This document shows positions 11,316 to 22,640 of a stretch of DNA of 64,000 bases, one piece after another (within the stretch, counting starts at the first letter, position 1; each line of letters starts with the position of its first letter). Source of the stretch: Porphyra umbilicalis (Eukaryota; Rhodophyta; Bangiophyceae; Bangiales; Bangiaceae). Below the pieces are notes generated by a model. The model did not search any database and was not told the DNA's origin. It was given only the letters and a program-made list of their open reading frames with translations. Position numbers and translations under genes: made by a program. The DNA is taken from NCBI GenBank assembly GCA_002049455.2, contig KV918806.1, positions 1 through 64,000 of the forward strand, given 5' to 3'.

Positions 11316-12272
11316 TCAAAGTCGGGAGACGACGTAGCGGTCGTAGATTTCCCGGCAGGCGTCGTCTGGCTCCGCCAGGGCGTCGACATAATGTGCCGAC
11401 ACCGTGGTAGTGCTCTTGTTTCGCATACCCATCAGCGTCGCGATAGCGTCCAGCTGACAGCCAATAGCGCGGGCGCTGGTCGCGGCGCCCGCGCGGAGGG
11501 AGTGCCCCGAGTAGAGGCATCCCGCTGGCTCTTGCACGTTGAAGAGGTAGAGCGCCTCCCGCATCCACGCCGTGGCCACCTCGGTGGGGAGCGGGGTCTT
11601 GTCGCCGAGCGGGGTAAAAAGGTACTGGTCCGGCGCGGCGCTGGCCAGCGCCATGGTGGCGACGTGGTCATGCACCAGGTCGGACGCCCCGTCTCGCTTT
11701 CCCACCGCGCGCCGGGGCACGCAGATTACCAGGCGCTCGCGATTGGCGCGGGCGCAGTGCTTGTAGTTGGCCACTTGGATTAGTAGCGACGACTGCAGGA
11801 GGGTCACATCTTGACGGCGGAGATTAGCCCCTCCGCCCGGGCGTGCGAACTTCAGGGCCGTTAGGGCCAGGCCAGCCATCCGTCGTCGCAGGGCGACGTC
11901 GGAGGTGGCCTGCCCCACCCCCACCAACCGCAGCAGGACGGCCGCGGGCAGGGCCACGCGCTTGTCTCGGAGCCCGCCGTCGGCGTCGGCGTGCTGGTGC
12001 GCGAAGCCGTGCCGCACCGCCGTTAGCAGAGGCCCGACCGCCGGCTTAGGGAGCTGGAGGAGGGCGTGCATGGAATTGATGGGCGTGAGGTAATTCTGGA
12101 CGGTCCCCGGGGCGACGGTGCCGCGCTCATAGAGCTCGCCGACGTAGCACGAGACCACTTCGGTGGTTGTTGGCAACGAGGGGTAACCGCTGGCTTGACA
12201 AAAGTCGACAAACGCACACCACTTGGTCGCGTAGGCGTCGCGGGTGGACCCGGCAAGCTGGTTGGCCAGCAT
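11316..12272 (-). CDS. Tyrosine recombinase of the DIRS-like element
   Basis: This enzyme integrates the circular cDNA of DIRS elements by strand exchange through a covalent 3'-phosphotyrosine, instead of a DDE integrase. From ATG 12272 the protein has 318 residues. An N-terminal SAM-like region (AGSTRDAYATKWCAFVDFCQ) is followed by a catalytic domain with an Arg-rich strand (GGGANLRRQDV), His-x-x-Arg at 257-260 (GHSLRAG) and the candidate nucleophile Tyr295 (SAHYVDA). The frame is open further upstream to 12827, but that part lies inside the RT frame and looks non-native, so the internal ATG is preferred. The 3' part of the RT frame overlaps it in another frame, as in many DIRS elements. Confidence 0.85.
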   Translation of the reverse strand: MLANQLAGSTRDAYATKWCAFVDFCQASGYPSLPTTTEVVSCYVGELYERGTVAPGTVQNYLTPINSMHALLQLPKPAVGPLLTAVRHGFAHQHADADGGLRDKRVALPAAVLLRLVGVGQATSDVALRRRMAGLALTALKFARPGGGANLRRQDVTLLQSSLLIQVANYKHCARANRERLVICVPRRAVGKRDGASDLVHDHVATMALASAAPDQYLFTPLGDKTPLPTEVATAWMREALYLFNVQEPAGCLYSGHSLRAGAATSARAIGCQLDAIATLMGMRNKSTTTVSAHYVDALAEPDDACREIYDRYVVSRL

Positions 12273-14345
12273 CCCCACGGCAGTGGCCGCGCCGGGGCCG
12301 TGGCCAAAGGTGTGGTGACCAATCGCCGTCGCCGCCCTTGACCAGGCGGCGGCGGCGTGCCCCGCCCGCCGCGTATGAACCGGAGGGCACACACCTGCCA
12401 GTGGGGCCGGAGTCCCGGCGCTGCGGCCGCGCCGGAGAAGTGTAAACCCGCCCACCGCGGCAGGTAGCACACCTCGTGCGCCTGCAGCAACGCCGGGCGC
12501 CACCACGCCTGGGCCCGCCACACCGGGACCACCACCGTCGCCGTGACCCGCTGCTGCTTGATCAGGTTCAGCACCAGCGGGATGGAGGAGAAGCGGGGGT
12601 TGACCCAGTTGTTGACGCGCGCCCACGTGGCGTGCTGGGGGAGCGGGGGGAGGTCCAAGACGGGAGATCCGTCGAAGAGCTGCAGCGCGGTCGGGAACCG
12701 CCCGACGGCGTGCGGCCCGTACAGGGAATCCAGCGCGCTGAAGAATGTCGGGTCCAAGGACCAGTCGGTCGATTCCTTCGTCCGACTCAACCGGTCCGCC
12801 CACACGTTGTCCGCCGTCGGGATCCATTCCGCGTCAAGGGTGACGCCCAGCCGCTGCACGACGGTGTACAGGCGCCGCACCTCGTCGCAGAGGGCGGTCG
12901 ACCGGGAGACGAGCGAGTTGACGACGTAGAGAGCGACACGAGAGTCGGTCACAACCCGGATGACGTCGTGCGGGTCGAACGTCGGGGCGAGCGCCGTCAG
13001 CGTGAAGCGAATGGCCGCCACCTCCTTGAGGTTGATGTGCCAGTCGCACTCGGCGCCGGCAAAAACACCCCGCACCGGGGTCGTGGCGTCGGCGACGCCG
13101 CCCCACCCAAAGTCCGACGCGTCGGTATGGAGGGTGTGGGCGGGGGCGCGCGGCCAAAGCGGGCGGCCGTGACCGGAGCGGCCAAAGTTGGCCCACCAGC
13201 GCACGTCACGCACCGACTGGTGGGATAGCCGACAGTCCGCGTGCGGCCCCCTTGCAGCCGTTGACCGTGCAAGATCGTCGTGAATCGCCCTGGCGAATAA
13301 TCTCGCCTCGGGAATTGCTAGGCTTGCCGCCACGACAATTCCAGCCACACTTTCTAAGGGCCTACGCTTGACCCACCGCCTGTTGGAGGTGGCCGACGCC
13401 ATCACCGCCGCCGCCGTGCCGCGTAGCCGTGCGAGGCGCCCATGCGGCAACCGCACCTGGCTGCGGGCCGTGTCGATGGTGAACCCCAGCAGCGTGAGCT
13501 GCTGGGTGCCGCCGCGCTCGCCCTTTGACGGGTGCAGCGTCAACCCAAGTCGGTCGTAGAGCTGGGTGACGAACCCAAAGCCCTTCACCGCGTCGGCCTT
13601 GCTCGTCGGCCGCGCCCCTGGCGGCGCCGCGCCGTGGTCGTCCACGTAGCCGACGAGGGTGAAGCCCGACTGCCGCAGGTGCTCGAGGACCGGCCTCATG
13701 GTCTTGGTCAAGGCCCAGGGGGCGACCGAAAGACCGAAAGGCATTGTGACGGGCTCAAATGTGCGACCATCAATCGTGAATGTCAGGTACGGGCGGTCGG
13801 CGGGGTGGATGTAGACGTGGTGGTACGCATCCTTGATGTCCCACGATATCAGGTTGTCGTACGGAGCCAGCGCCGCCATAAACTCCGAGAGCGCCTTGTA
13901 TTTGAACTTGATGTCCGCCAGGTGGTCGTTGACCTGCCGAAGGTCCACGACCAGGCGCGGCGTATCCGGCGGCACCCAGCTCACAAAGGCTGGGGACACA
14001 CACGGCGCGGACTTCCGCTCGTTCTCATCGAGCGGGCGGATGAAACCTGCCTTCACCCACCGCTTCAGCTCCGCCGCCACGAAGGCACTGTCCTTCTTGG
14101 TGGTGGGGTAGGGGCGGCTCCGCCGTCGAGGGCGGCCCCGTGGTGTAAGCCACGGGAGCCGCAAGCCAAACTGCAGGGCGCGCCTGACCCAGCGGGATGC
14201 ACCAATCTCTCGCCAGGCGTCGGCCGCAGCCCTGGCTCGCTGCGCCGGTGGCCAACCGGACGCAGCGCCGCTCCTTGGGTTTCCCGTCGCGCCGTCTTGG
14301 GCAGCGGAGGGGGGGAGCGGCACCCCACGGGCATCCTCCTTGTTA
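12023..14345 (-). CDS. Reverse transcriptase-RNase H of the DIRS-like element
   Basis: Copies the element RNA into DNA and degrades the template. The open frame extends from 15790 to 12023, but only the part after the gag overlap reads as protein of this family. It opens with an Ala-Trp-Arg-Glu-Ile-Gly-Ala block typical of DIRS proteins, then the RT core (LVVDLRQVND, SWDIKDAYHH, MPFGLSVAPW, and the catalytic YVDDHG near 13640), followed by RNase H (HTDASDFGWGG, then INLKEVAAI and VTDSRVALY). The region ends near 12400, beyond which the frame overlaps the recombinase and looks random. No stop codon or frameshift is seen. Expression probably requires ribosomal frameshifting or reinitiation from gag. 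Confidence 0.82.
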
Positions 14346-15401
14346 CGCCTTTTGGGGGGCGTCGCCGTCCCCGCGCTTGCGCCCGCCCCCGCGCTTCCCC
14401 CGCCGGCGTCCCTCGACGTTGACCTCCTTGATCTGCGCGGCGACGATGGTTTTGTTGAGGCCGCGGTTGCGGAGGTGCACGGTCTCCACGTCGAGGTTGC
14501 GGCGCGCCAGGGAGGCGTGGGTGTCCTTGGGGGCAAGCATGCGCTCCTGGAGCTGGGCGGCGATAACCGCATCCGGCTCCTTGAGGACGACATAACGGGC
14601 GGCGCAGAGCTCGGCGAGCTGGCCGTGGCAGACCCGAGAGCGGAGGAGGAGAGCTTGTAGCTCATTTGGGTCGTTGTAGCCCGTCGACTTGGTGAAGGCA
14701 AGGATCTCATTGTGGATGTGACTGCTCCACGCGCCGATGATGGTGAGGTGCCTGGCCTCGTCGGCCTCGGCGCAGGGCTCCGAGAGGGGGAAGTCGTCCC
14801 GGTAGCGGAGCGTCTCCATCCGGTAAGGGGAGGGGAAGCTCGTCCGCGCGCACGGGGGAAGCTGAAAGTATTCCAGCGGATCTCCTCGGTGGGCAGCGCG
14901 CCACGCCCCGTGGTCGGTAAAGGTCGCCGCCGCGGAGGGGGATTCATCGTCGTCGTCGCTAGAGGATCCGCCTCGGCCGCGCCGGGCCGCCCGGATGGCA
15001 CGCGCGATACCATCGACCAGGGCTTTGGGAAGGCCGGCGTCGCCGCCGGCCAGGATAGGGACCGGAGGAAGCCCCCCATAGGCGGGGGCGCCGACGCCAC
15101 GAACGCCGTCACCGGCACCGGCGCCAACGACGCCTTCGCCCGCTCCGCCACCGCCACCGAGTCCGCCCAACGAAGCACCTTCCGCGTTGAGCTCGAGGGC
15201 GGCAAGGCGGTCGCCGATGGCCGCCACTCCAGCCACGAGCCCATTAATGGCTGCAGCGAGTTGGGCCGGGTCGCCGGCCGCAGCTGCGGCCGCAAGGGCC
15301 CCGGCTGCTTCCGCGGCATTGGGTTCCGGCAGTTGCTGCTGCAGGAAGGCGGCGGCGTCGGCGTCGGCGGCGGCAGCGGCAGCCGCGGCCGCAGCCTCCA
15401 T
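14343..15401 (-). CDS. Gag-like protein of the DIRS-like element
   Basis: A 352-codon frame from ATG 15401. The N-terminus is Ala-rich, followed by Gly-rich linkers, an acidic Ser/Asp patch (SSSDDDDESP), a helical middle region around GAWSSHIHNEILAF, and a very basic Lys/Arg/Gly-rich tail (GRRRGKRGGGRKRG) suited to binding RNA. This is the usual position and size for a DIRS gag. I see no zinc knuckle. The RT frame overlaps the end of this frame. Confidence 0.7.
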   Translation of the reverse strand: MEAAAAAAAAAADADAAAFLQQQLPEPNAAEAAGALAAAAAAGDPAQLAAAINGLVAGVAAIGDRLAALELNAEGASLGGLGGGGGAGEGVVGAGAGDGVRGVGAPAYGGLPPVPILAGGDAGLPKALVDGIARAIRAARRGRGGSSSDDDDESPSAAATFTDHGAWRAAHRGDPLEYFQLPPCARTSFPSPYRMETLRYRDDFPLSEPCAEADEARHLTIIGAWSSHIHNEILAFTKSTGYNDPNELQALLLRSRVCHGQLAELCAARYVVLKEPDAVIAAQLQERMLAPKDTHASLARRNLDVETVHLRNRGLNKTIVAAQIKEVNVEGRRRGKRGGGRKRGDGDAPQKA

Positions 15402-15472
15402 GTTGACAGTTCAGCGAAACCACGGAGCAGGCCCCCGGGAACCAACCCAGGCTCACGTCGACGTACGTCGGT

Positions 15473-15697
15473 GTGAGACTGAGAAGAGCTTACCGGTCTC
15501 CCCTCGCGTCCTCTCGGCCGCCGGGCGGGAGAGATATACCCCCGGCCGTCGACCGGCGGCGGGGCGTCCGCAGGCGCAACGCGGGCAGCTGCCCGAGTGC
15601 GCTTCCCGGCGATGCGGGGGGGGGGAGTAGCCCCCCCCCCCCCGACGTGAGGGAGTGTTGGCGCCACGCGCTCGGCCGGTCGGTTGGGCGGCCCTTG
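15473..15697. repeat. Right direct repeat of the DIRS-like element
   Basis: Direct copy of 11002-11227. It lies just upstream of gag on the minus strand and so probably holds the element promoter. Confidence 0.85.
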
Positions 15698-16904
15698 AAT
15701 AAAGCGCCACCAGCAAGCGCTTGTCGCACTCCTGTCAAGTACAAGGTTATCCGGCCTCGACGCTGTTTCTCGGGAAATGTTTCCCGTCACAGAGGAACTG
15801 AGGACCTCGGTTTCGCCGTGTGCACTCTTGCCTAAAACGGGAACTGGTCACTGCAGCCCGGGATGCATGCCCGGGAAACGCCGTTGAGGCAGGTGTCGGC
15901 GCAGCGTATATCCCTTATCCGCCGTGGGGTGCCGCACTGAGCGTGCCCGAGCTCGTCTGTCTCCGTCCCCTTCTGTTTCCTTCCAGTTGCTGCTGACTTG
16001 CGACCCGCCCCGCCGCGTCTGTGGCCACCTACTTTCGCGCTTCCTTGCCGCCTCCTCTTCTTTCTCTTTTTCGCCCTCTTTTGTCCTCCTTCGTCTCTCC
16101 CACGAGGACATGGCCGGCATCAGCGGCACTCGTCCCCGCCACGGGTCGGGCGGCTAAGGTGGAGGTCGGGTCGCGGCAAGCGGTCGCCGCCGCCGCCGTC
16201 GCCGGCACCGACGGCGTGGTCGCCGCCGCCGTCGGCGCGGTCGCCGATATTGCTGGCGGCGAATTGGCGGCGCCTGGACCCTCGTATGGCGGACGAGAGG
16301 TGGGGGATGGCGGTGCCGCGGAGCGTGGTGGGGGTAGCCCGGTCACTCGCACCGGTGGGCCCGTCGACGGCAGCGGCGGCCGCCGTCGAGGGCGACAGCA
16401 TGCCCCCGGCGCCGGCGGTGGCGGTGCGGCTCGGCGGTGACGCCCCCCCCCCCCCAACACCCCCACCCCCCTTTTCTTTCATTCGGGACGTTTGAAAATC
16501 GTGGTGGGGTCGCGCCCCCCCCCCCCGGTCTGCCACCACGGGTGGCGGCGGGGGCCGCAAGACGAATTGCGGCCGATGAGCGGGCGCCGCCGCCATTGCC
16601 GTGGTGGTGCGCCACCTCCTCACGGCGGCCGTCATGGCGACGATCCGCGGGGTGGTGGGTCACTGGGCGGCTGCGCGGCTGGGGGGGGGTGGTGTCCCTG
16701 CATCGGGGGGGGTGGTGGCGGCCGGCATGATAGACGCGCGGCTACAATCAGACAGCCGCGCGCTGGGCGTGTGGGCTGCCGAGGCGGTCGCCGCGGTGGC
16801 CGCAGAGACGGCAGCGGCGGCTGTGGCAGCTGGTCGGCGATGAAGTTGGACACCAGGTCGAGGCAGTCGGCGTGGCAGCAGGTCGATGAAGGCGGGGTGG
16901 CAGT

Positions 16905-17345
16905 AGGACTGTGGGGGCGGGGTGGCGGCCGGTCGGTGGGGGTGAGGTGGCCGCCGGTCGGCGCTGTTGGGGAAGCGCCAGGTCTGCGGGCGCAGCGGTG
17001 ACAGCAGGTCGGCACAGGCGGGGTGGCGGTAGGTCGGTGGGGATGGGGTGGCGGCTGGTCAGTGGGGACGGGGTGGCAGCCGGTCGGTGGGGATGGGGTG
17101 GCCGCCGGTCGGCGCTGTTGGGGTGGCAGCCGGTCTGCGGGGGCAGCGGTGACAGCAGGTCGGCTCTGTCGGGGTGGCGGCCAGTCGGTGGGGGCGGGGT
17201 GGCGGCCGGTCGGCGGGGCCGGGGTGGCGGCCAGTCGGTGGGGCCGGGGTGGCGGCCGGTCGGTGGGGGCGGGGTGGCGGCCGGTCGGTGGGGCCGGGGT
17301 GGCGGCCGGTCGGTGGGGGCCGGGTGGAGGCCGGTCCGCGAGGGC
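16905..17345. repeat. 25-bp minisatellite array
   Basis: Tandem copies of a 25-bp unit of the form GGTCGGTGGGGGCGGGGTGG plus CGGCC, variable in the G/C spacer. The period is not a multiple of three, so the peptide repeats seen in every frame (for example PTGRHPGPTDRPPPRPH) are by-products and not evidence of a protein. Confidence 0.85.
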
Positions 17346-20019
17346 TGCGATGACGGCTCACATATCATTAAACTGCCGGGGAGCGCAGCGCAAACTGTTA
17401 GATTGTTCGTTGTTGCGCCGGATGCGTCTCGGGAAACATCCGTATTAATAGGAGAAATGGGCACTATATTGCGCGTGCGGGCTGCCGAGGCGGTCACCGG
17501 CAGCGGCGGCCATCCCCCCGCTGGCCGCTGACCTGCCCGCCGCCTCGGTGCGGGCCGCCACGGACCAAGTCGGGCTGGACGAGAACCCCGCTGTCCCCCT
17601 CGCACCGGGCCTCCCCTGCCACCCCGTGGCACTCCCCGTCGACGCCCACCGCTGCCAGCTGCGGGCGCCACTCCCTCCCCCGTCGACGGCGTGGCGGCGG
17701 CTGGCCGTCACCGCCGCCGCCACAGTCGATGACCATCTCGCCGCCGCCGCCGCCGAAGCAGATGCCGGGCGTGAGGCGGCCACCGCCGCTGCGGCGGCAG
17801 CGGTAACCGACGCCGACAGGCTCGGCGGCACCGTGTTGTGCGCGCAAGCGCGGTACATCGCCGCCGAAATACAATTCCACGGCGGTGGCGGTGGGGGTGG
17901 TGGGGGTGGTGGGGGTGCGGGGGGGGGGGAGAAGAGGCGGAGGGCGTCGCCTGCGACCATGCCGCCGGCTGGCTGATGGCCGCGACCCTCCGCACGCTGT
18001 CGCTCAGGGGGGACATGTCGTGGGGGAAGGGGGGGTCCGCGGATACGGCCGCCGTAGCTGTCGCCGCCGCTGTGGCGGCCGTGGATGGCGGAAGGGCTGC
18101 GCCACCCCCGGTGCTGCCCCCACTCCGCCTGCCGCGTGCGGCGGGGCGGCTGGTGGCAGTAGCGGTGGCGGCAGCGGCGGCGGCCGCTGCCGCCGCCGCC
18201 GCCGCCGTCACCCGCGCGTGGGCGGCCTTCGAGGCAGCGGTGGCGGCGGTGGGCGCGCCGCCGCCGGTCGCCGCCGCCGCCGCTGCGGCACGGACGGTGG
18301 TGGCGCCGGCCGTCGGTACCGAGCGGCTGATAGGCGCCGCCGGGCGGGTGGCGGCGGTGTTCTCTGCTCTTCCACTGCGGGGCGGGCCACGCGACGCTTT
18401 GACCCGGTCGGCGGCGCCGGTCGATTTGGCCACCCTATCAGCTTTCGGCGTGGCGGCGGCGGCGGCGGCGGCCGCTACCACCGCGAGCCGGGCGGTCAAC
18501 GCGCCGCCGCCCGGGACGGCGGCCGCCGCGGCGCTGGCGGCGCCGCAGGCGGTGGCAGTGGTCTTTGCCCTCGCCGCCGCCACCGCGCGCGTCAGGGCGG
18601 GAGGCGCAACGACGGCCGCCACCCCGTCGCTCGCCTGACCGCCGCGACCGACGAGAGCCGCCACCCGCGCGGTGGTGGCGGCGGCGGCAGCGGCAACAGG
18701 CGGTTTCGTCACTGGTGGCGGTATCGAGGCGGTGTATGAAGCCACGGGTGTGCGGGCGTCGTTGGCCACCGCCGCCGTCCCCGTGAAAAGGGGGGGGCGG
18801 CGGGCGTGTGACCGCCGTTGGCGTTCGTCTTTCCGGTTGCCGGCCACGCGGTGGCGCGGGCGGCGCCGCTCGCTGCCACCGCCGCCCGCGTGCCGTGGCG
18901 GTCGGCGGCGAAGGCCGTTGCGGCGGCGGCGGCGCGGATGCTGCGGCACCCACCGTGGCGGCGGCCCTGGGCGGCGACCGCGACGGGGACGGCTGCAGCC
19001 GTGTCCGCTGTCGCCTGGACAGCTTTGACGTCATCGCGGCTCGCTTGGTAGTAGCAGCGGCCGCCGTCGCCGCGCGGCGGGCGGCGGCTGCAGCGGCAGT
19101 CGGGCGGCGAAAGCGCGCGCTTGCGTCCGCGGTCGCGCACTTGGCGGCGGCGTAGGCGACGGTAGCCGCCACCGTTGTGGCCAACCGGTTGCCGTGGACG
19201 TCTGAGGGGGCGGGGGGGGGGGGGAAAACGACCCCGCTGGGCACCTCGGGGTGGCGTCGGTGGCGGTGGGGGGGGGGGGGGGGGGGTGTCGGGAATGACC
19301 GCCCGGCCGGCGGCCATGTGGGGCGTCCGCGCTGCCGGGGGGGGGGGGGAAGCCTCCGTGCGCGCCGTCGGACGTGGTGGCGGTTGCTGTGGCGGCTGCG
19401 GTTCCACCGTCGACGCCCCGGGGGGAGCGGCGCCCGTGGCCGCTTGCGCGCATGCCGGGCCGGCGGGCGCCCGGGTGGGGCGAGCGCGCGGGCAGGGCAG
19501 GTGGGGGGGCGGACCTTAAGCGCCGCTACGCGTAGCTGCCGCCGGCCGGTCTGTAATAACACTTGAAAATACTATGAGAACGACTTTAGGCGTGCCGCCA
19601 AGGCAATCAGCTGGCCGGCGGGCACGCCGCGATCGTGCCCATCGTCCGCCCCCGCCCCGCCCCTGATGGACGGCCGACCGGCCGGAGCGTCGCCCGTGGC
19701 GGCAGGCGCCGCGAGCGAGAGATGACGCTGTGGCCGACGACTACTCCGTCGGTGGCGTTGGGTGGCCGCCGACGGCACTGCCGGCGGCGCCACGCCCAGC
19801 TCGCCACGCGCGCGCAAGGGGGGCTGGGAGGACGCTGCGCCCGTCAGGCGCCACGCGCAGGGAGCGTCGGGGGCCCGCACATCCCCGACATGCGACTGAC
19901 TTCCCGAGGTTGAAGGCAGATTGCGCCGTGGTCGGCCCATACAGGAGAGAGTGCAATACACGGCCGTCGCGCGACCACTGAGGACAAAACATGGTCCAGG
20001 TCGTCGCGGCCGGTCGGCG

Positions 20020-20830
20020 GCAGTGGGGTTGTGGCAGGTCGGTCGGCAGCGGTGGGGTGGCGACAGGTCTGTCGAGACGGGGTGGCGGCTCATCCGCGAT
20101 AGCGAGTTGGCGGCAGGTTGGCGACGGCAGGGTGGCGGCAGGTCGGAGCGGGCGAGGTGGTGGCAGGTTGGAGATGGCGGGGCGGTGACAGGTCGACAGC
20201 GTCGGGGTGGCGGCAGGCAGGCGATTGCGACGTGGCCTCAGGCTGATGATGGCGGGGTGGTGGTAGGTCGGTGGGAGCGTGGTGACGGCAGGCAGGCGAT
20301 GGCGCGGAGGTGGTAGGTCGGAGGGGGCGGGGCGGCGGCTGGTAGGAAATGGCGGCGTCCCCACAGGTCGGCGATGGCGGGGTGGCGGCAGGTCGGCGCT
20401 GGCGGGGGGGTGGCAGGTAGGAGGGGGCGGGGCGGCTGCAGGTAGGCAAAGGCGGCGTCCCGAAAGGTCGGCGATGGCGGGGTGGCGGCAGGTCGGTGGG
20501 GTCGAGGAGATCGCAGGTCGGCCGCGGCGGGGTGACACCAGGTCGGGGCAGGCGACATGGCAGCACGTCGGTGAAGGCGGGGTGGCAGTAGGCCGGTAGG
20601 GGCGGAGTGGCCGCCGGTCGGTGGGGGTGGGGTGGCCGCCGGTCGGTGGGGGCGCGGTGGCCGCCGGTTCGTAGGGGTGGGGTGGCCGCCGGTCGATGGG
20701 GACGGGATGGCGGCCATTCGTTGGGGGCGGGGTGGCCGCCGGTCGGTGGGGGCTGGGTGGCCGCCGGTCGGTGGGGGCGGGGTGGCCGCCGGTCGGTGGG
20801 GGCGGGGTGGGCGGGGCTCTCGTGGTGGCG
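20020..20830. repeat. Second 25-bp minisatellite array, partly degenerate
   Basis: The same unit family as at 16905-17345. It is degenerate at 20020-20580 and regular from about 20590 to 20820. The two arrays bracket about 2.7 kb of low-complexity DNA, and the sequences just beyond each array (about 17360-17425 and 20870-20920) also look weakly related. Confidence 0.8.
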
Positions 20831-21202
20831 GCAGGTCGGCGCATGCTGCGGTGGCAGGTTGCATCTTTTTCAAAAGCGAGGGACCGCAAACTGATAGTTG
20901 ATGAGCCGGATGCGGGGTGTGTTTGCCGGCCGCCAGTCCACCGGAGAAGTCCTCCTTCTAAGCTTATTCCCGAATTCTTTTCAGAGATAGAGCGGTCGGG
21001 CCGGGGAAAGGTGGCTTCCGGCCAGGTGATGAGAACGTGCCCGGGCAACGTCTGTGAAGCACTTCTTAGTTAATCTGGCCTAATCGATGGGGCCAGATGT
21101 TTCCCGGGGCTCAATAATCTGTAGTTATTGTGATGCTTACAAATGCTGGATCCGCAACATTTCCTGGCCTTTAGGACACAGAAAACGCGTTCGCAGAAAT
21201 AC

Positions 21203-21444
21203 CAGGGGTTGTCAGGATAAATATCCGATATCCGGAGCTACTGTAGTTGCAAACAAAACGACTACATCCGACATCATGTTGCCCGAGCAGCCCGGGATAT
21301 TGACTTAGTGGCGTTCAGAGCATTCCATAGATGGTATTTTTTTCTTCAATGGACAATCATGGACGAATATTCTGCGACATATTCTGGATTATGTCCGTAT
21401 TCTGGCCGGGATGCGGCCAAAAAACCGTATTCGGACAACCCCTG
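21203..21444. mobile_element. hAT-type MITE, 242 bp, with 8-bp target duplication
   Basis: Starts CAGGGGTTGTC and ends GACAACCCCTG, giving a perfect 11-bp inverted repeat, flanked by direct repeats AGAAATAC at 21195-21202 and 21445-21452. CAGGG termini plus an 8-bp duplication are diagnostic of hAT. It has no coding capacity and is more AT-rich than its surroundings. It is a different family from the MITE at 10401-10781. Confidence 0.85.
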
Positions 21445-22089
21445 AGAAATACCCTGATCTTGATTGCAACATGCGAAGCAGCCGCCGACGACCAGCCCAC
21501 GCGACCCACCCCCGCCGCCCACGTTGGCGCCGTCACCGCCGCGCCTCCCCCCCCCAGCCACAAGCAGACGAATTACCCTGCACCTCCAGACGTGCACACC
21601 GCCGCCGGCCCGCCGTCGCACCCGTCCCGGTCGCCACGGCCGCTGCAGTTGGGCGCCGCTGCCGGCGCCGCAGGCAGCCCGTCGTCGAGGTCCGGGCCAT
21701 CGTCCCCCGCCGGCGCATCGGCGGCGGTACTGCCCTCCCTCGCCTTCCCCTCGTCCCCGTCATCAACGGGACGGCGTCACTCGCCTGCGCATCTACCCAC
21801 TTCCCTCCCCCGCCCTCCCCACGTGCCCGCCTGCGACGGGGCTGCCGCAACTGCCTGCACTTCCCTCCCCCGCCCTCCTCTCGTGCCCGTCGGCAAGGGG
21901 GCCTCACTCGCCTGTACAGGCTGCCGCACTCGCCTGCACTTCCCTCCCCTGCCCTCCCCTCGTCCCAGTCGGAAAGGTGACGGCCTTACTCGCCGGTTGC
22001 ATCCCGCCCTCCCATCCAGCAGTGGACGCGGCGGCATCGTCTGTTTGTGGGGACGGTGGACGCGGAGGCTCTGGCGGGCAAACCCTTCG

Positions 22090-22640
22090 GCTGGGCACCA
22101 CCGCGTCGTGTCTGTCGGTCGCCATCGGCTGAGGCCGACGAGCACAAGACACACCCCTGTCGTGCCCCTCGGCGGACGCCGGCCGGCCGGCGTCGACGAC
22201 GATCGGGCACGCCCGCGTCGTGCCCCGCGGTTGACCACCGCGTCGTCAACCGCGTCGTCCCTGTCGGTCGCCATCGGCTGTGGCCGACGGAGACGGCCGC
22301 GTCGTGCGCCTCGGTCGACCACCGGGTCGTCCCCGTCGGTCGCCATCGGCTGTGGCCGACGGGGACGGCCGCGTCGTGCCCTTCAGTGGACTGCCACGTC
22401 GTCCACGTCGGTCGCCATCGACTGTGGCCGACGGGCACGCCCGCGTCGTGCCCCTCGGTCGACCACCACGTCGTCCCCGTCGGTCGCCATAGGCTGTGGC
22501 GGACGAGCACACGCACCCGCGTCGTGCCCCTCGGTGGAAGCCGGCCTGCGTCTACGAAGACCGGGCACGCCCGCGTCGTGCCCCTCGGTCGACCACCACG
22601 TCGTCCCCGTCGGCCTACATTGACAGGAGCCGGCGATCGT
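22090..22640. repeat. 72-bp tandem array
   Basis: CGTCGTGCCCCTCGGTCGAC-type units start at 22300, 22372 and 22444, exactly 72 bp apart, with degenerate units on both sides. The period equals 24 codons, so either strand can carry a 24-residue repeat in one long frame (plus 21331-22623, minus 22975-21986). I do not consider either frame proven coding. Confidence 0.75.

Larger units (their letters stand above)
11002..15697 (-). mobile_element. DIRS-like (tyrosine-recombinase) retrotransposon, apparently intact frames
   Basis: On the minus strand the order is direct repeat, gag-like frame, overlapping RT-RNase H frame, overlapping tyrosine recombinase frame, direct repeat. There is no integrase, no aspartic protease motif and no TG...CA LTR, which distinguishes DIRS/PAT/Ngaro elements from LTR retrotransposons. 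The three main frames have no internal stop codon, unlike most other elements in this window. The flanking repeats are direct, about 225 bp, and nearly identical. Together with the small repeat at 10365/11262 they resemble the split direct repeats of PAT- or Ngaro-type elements rather than the inverted repeats of DIRS1, but the ends are not fully resolved. Such elements integrate without target-site duplication, and none is seen. Confidence 0.8.
15698..20900. other. GC-extreme low-complexity region without a supportable gene
   Basis: This stretch is dominated by GGC/GCC triplets and homopolymers (C-runs near 16443, G-runs near 17910 and 19270). Long open frames on both strands are mirror images in composition: Ala/Gly-rich one way, Pro/Arg-rich the other. 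They carry no recognisable domain. A few less repetitive pieces, such as HAAGWLMAATLRTLSL near 17960, could be gene remnants. Two minisatellite arrays lie inside. Confidence 0.45.

Noticed and set aside
12272-12827. N-terminal extension of the tyrosine recombinase
   Set aside because: The added residues are Arg/Pro/Gly-rich and lie inside the RT-RNase H coding region in another frame. The internal ATG at 12272 begins the conserved domain.
11002-15697. The DIRS direct repeats as LTRs of a gypsy or copia element
   Set aside because: No TG...CA ends, primer site, target duplication, integrase or protease. A tyrosine recombinase is present instead.
15840-19560. Very long Ala/Pro/Arg-rich open frames on both strands as real genes
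   Set aside because: They are complementary shadows of GGC/GCC-rich DNA, lack domains, and contain homopolymers and 25-bp repeats that do not respect a reading frame.
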